NCBI GenBank assembly: GCA_021604885.1
Contig: BQJV01000168.1
Coordinates: 1-7,074 of the forward strand
Length of the DNA: 7,074 nucleotides
Source: Acidimicrobiales bacterium
Lineage (GTDB): Bacteria > Actinomycetota > Acidimicrobiia > Acidimicrobiales > Aldehydirespiratoraceae
Reading direction: 5' to 3'
Shown: piece by piece, positions 5,855-7,074 of the stretch
How positions within the stretch are numbered: position 1 is the first letter of the stretch
How the letters are laid out: each line of letters begins with the position of its first letter
Position numbers and translations under genes: made by a program
Notes under the pieces: generated by a model
The model's database searches: none
Seen by the model: the letters and a program-made list of their open reading frames with translations, nothing else
Told to the model about the DNA's origin: nothing

Positions 5855-7074
5855 GTGATCGAGGGGCACGCCGTGGGCGACGAGGAGCACATCTGGCGCC
5901 GCGGGGCCCGGCTGATCGGCCGGTCGTTTCGCGCCCATCCGGTCCCGCACGCCATCTCGATGGTCGGGGCGATCGTCTTCGTGATCGCCGCGGTCGGTGG
6001 CGCGTGGGTCCTGCGGGCGATCACCGACGACCTGATCGTCCCCTCGTTCGAGGACGGCACGGTCGATGGCGGCGACGTCTGGATCGCCGTCGCCTCGCTC
6101 ATCGCCGTCTCCGTGCTCCGCGGGGGCAGTGTCGTCGTGCGCCGGCTCTTTCTGTCGATGGCGGAGTACCGGACTCAACGGGACTGGCGTCGGGCGTTGC
6201 TCGGCCACTATCTCGACGTGCCGCTGCGGTTCCACCGCACGAAGCCGACCGGCGAACTGCTCGCCCATGCGGACATCGACCTCGTCCAGGCCACCATCGT
6301 GCTGAAGCCGCTCGCGTTCTCCGCGAGTGTCGTGTTGCTCGTGGCCGTCGCGCTGGTGAGCATCCTGTTGATCCACTGGATCCTGGCGCTCATCGCGCTG
6401 GTGCTCTTCCCTGCACTCGTCGTGCTGAGCCAGGTCTACACGTCCCGCGTCGAGGCGCCGGCGGCGCTGGCGCAGCAGCGCGTCGGCGAGGTCTCGGCCG
6501 TCGCGCACGAGAGCTTCGACGGCGCCCTCGTGGTGAAGACCCTCGGTCGGCAGGCCGAGGAGGTCGAACGGATGCGCGAGGCCTCGGACCGTCTCCGCCA
6601 GACCCGCATCCATGTCGGCCGGCTGCGGGCGAACTTCGAACCGGTGATCGACGCGCTCCCGAACCTGGGTATCGTCGCCCTGATCCTCACCGGCACCTGG
6701 CTCATCTCACGGGGTGACGCGACACCGGGCGACATCGTGCTCGCGGCCACACTGTTCGGCCTGCTCACCACGCCGCTGCGCGTCTTCGGCTTCTTCCTCG
6801 AGGAGATCCCGCGCTCGGTGGTCGCGCTGGAGCGCGTCGACCGTGTCATGGCGTATGACCCGGAGACCCGGGCCGGAGAGGGTGCCCTGCCCGCGGGTCC
6901 GCTCGGCATCGTCATCGACGACCTGACCGTCCGCTACGGCGACCACGACGTGCTCGACGGTGTGTCGTTCGAGGTGGCCGCCGGCGAGGCCGTCGCGCTC
7001 GTCGGCGCGACCGGGTCGGGCAAGTCGACCCTCGTCGAATCGATTCTCGGGTTGCTCGACCGTGAGCGGGGTCG
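5855..7074 (+). CDS. ABC exporter, fused membrane and ATPase domains (partial, 3' end beyond window)
   Basis: This is a type I exporter half-transporter: six membrane helices followed by an ATP-binding domain, which should work as a homo- or heterodimer in the cytoplasmic membrane. The 406 visible residues show hydrophobic segments at about 33-53, 75-95, 150-195 (two helices) and 268-319 (two helices). A cytoplasmic loop between about 205 and 260 carries the ESFDGALVVKTLGRQ stretch typical of the exporter coupling region. The ATPase domain begins near 350 with an A-loop Tyr (VRYGDHDVLDGVSF, Tyr 361) and the complete Walker A GATGSGKST (384-392). The window ends about 14 residues later, so the Q-loop, signature, Walker B and H-loop are unseen; this is an edge cut, not a broken gene. 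GTG 5855 is the first possible start after an in-frame TAG at 5843 and sits six bases after the -10 box. The substrate is unknown; a partner half-transporter could lie downstream. It is separated from icd by the hairpin. Confidence 0.92.
   Translation, partial: MIEGHAVGDEEHIWRRGARLIGRSFRAHPVPHAISMVGAIVFVIAAVGGAWVLRAITDDLIVPSFEDGTVDGGDVWIAVASLIAVSVLRGGSVVVRRLFLSMAEYRTQRDWRRALLGHYLDVPLRFHRTKPTGELLAHADIDLVQATIVLKPLAFSASVVLLVAVALVSILLIHWILALIALVLFPALVVLSQVYTSRVEAPAALAQQRVGEVSAVAHESFDGALVVKTLGRQAEEVERMREASDRLRQTRIHVGRLRANFEPVIDALPNLGIVALILTGTWLISRGDATPGDIVLAATLFGLLTTPLRVFGFFLEEIPRSVVALERVDRVMAYDPETRAGEGALPAGPLGIVIDDLTVRYGDHDVLDGVSFEVAAGEAVALVGATGSGKSTLVESILGLLDRERG

Overview
The window looks like ordinary core chromosome from a high-GC actinobacterium. 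I lean towards class Acidimicrobiia or a relative. The reasons are the strong GC bias at third codon positions, start codons placed a few bases after a TAnnnT box with no Shine-Dalgarno (leaderless style), a lipoprotein with a long Thr/Ser linker, and a dimeric E. coli-type NADP isocitrate dehydrogenase. The taxonomic call is an inference from style, not from a marker gene.

Layout. At the left, on the minus strand, is a small four-helix membrane protein of unknown function (14-457). A 99-base divergent intergenic region separates it from a plus-strand run. The first group is purH (557-2113, last two steps of IMP synthesis), plsC (2113-2835, a lysophosphatidate-type acyltransferase) and an unknown Thr/Ser-rich lipoprotein (2832-3566). 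They are joined by stop/start overlaps (TGATG, ATGA), so they probably form one transcript. A 132-base gap with several small inverted repeats follows. Next come metF (3699-4550, methylenetetrahydrofolate reductase) and icd (4590-5786, NADP isocitrate dehydrogenase), each with its own -10-like box. A clean 7-bp hairpin after icd (5804-5822) is a likely terminator. The last gene is the 5' part of an ABC exporter with fused membrane and ATPase domains (5855 to the window edge), cut shortly after its Walker A motif.

How the genes relate. Folate one-carbon chemistry gives a loose link: PurH uses 10-formyl-THF and MetF uses methylene-THF. PlsC, Icd and the exporter belong to separate processes. 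I see no tRNA, rRNA, CRISPR array, insertion sequence, phage gene or defence system. I found no convincing undescribed system. The points most worth a second look are the repeated TAnnnT-to-start spacing at four genes, a valine in PurH where the cyclohydrolase site normally has lysine, and a 26-bp in-frame duplication in the lipoprotein linker.
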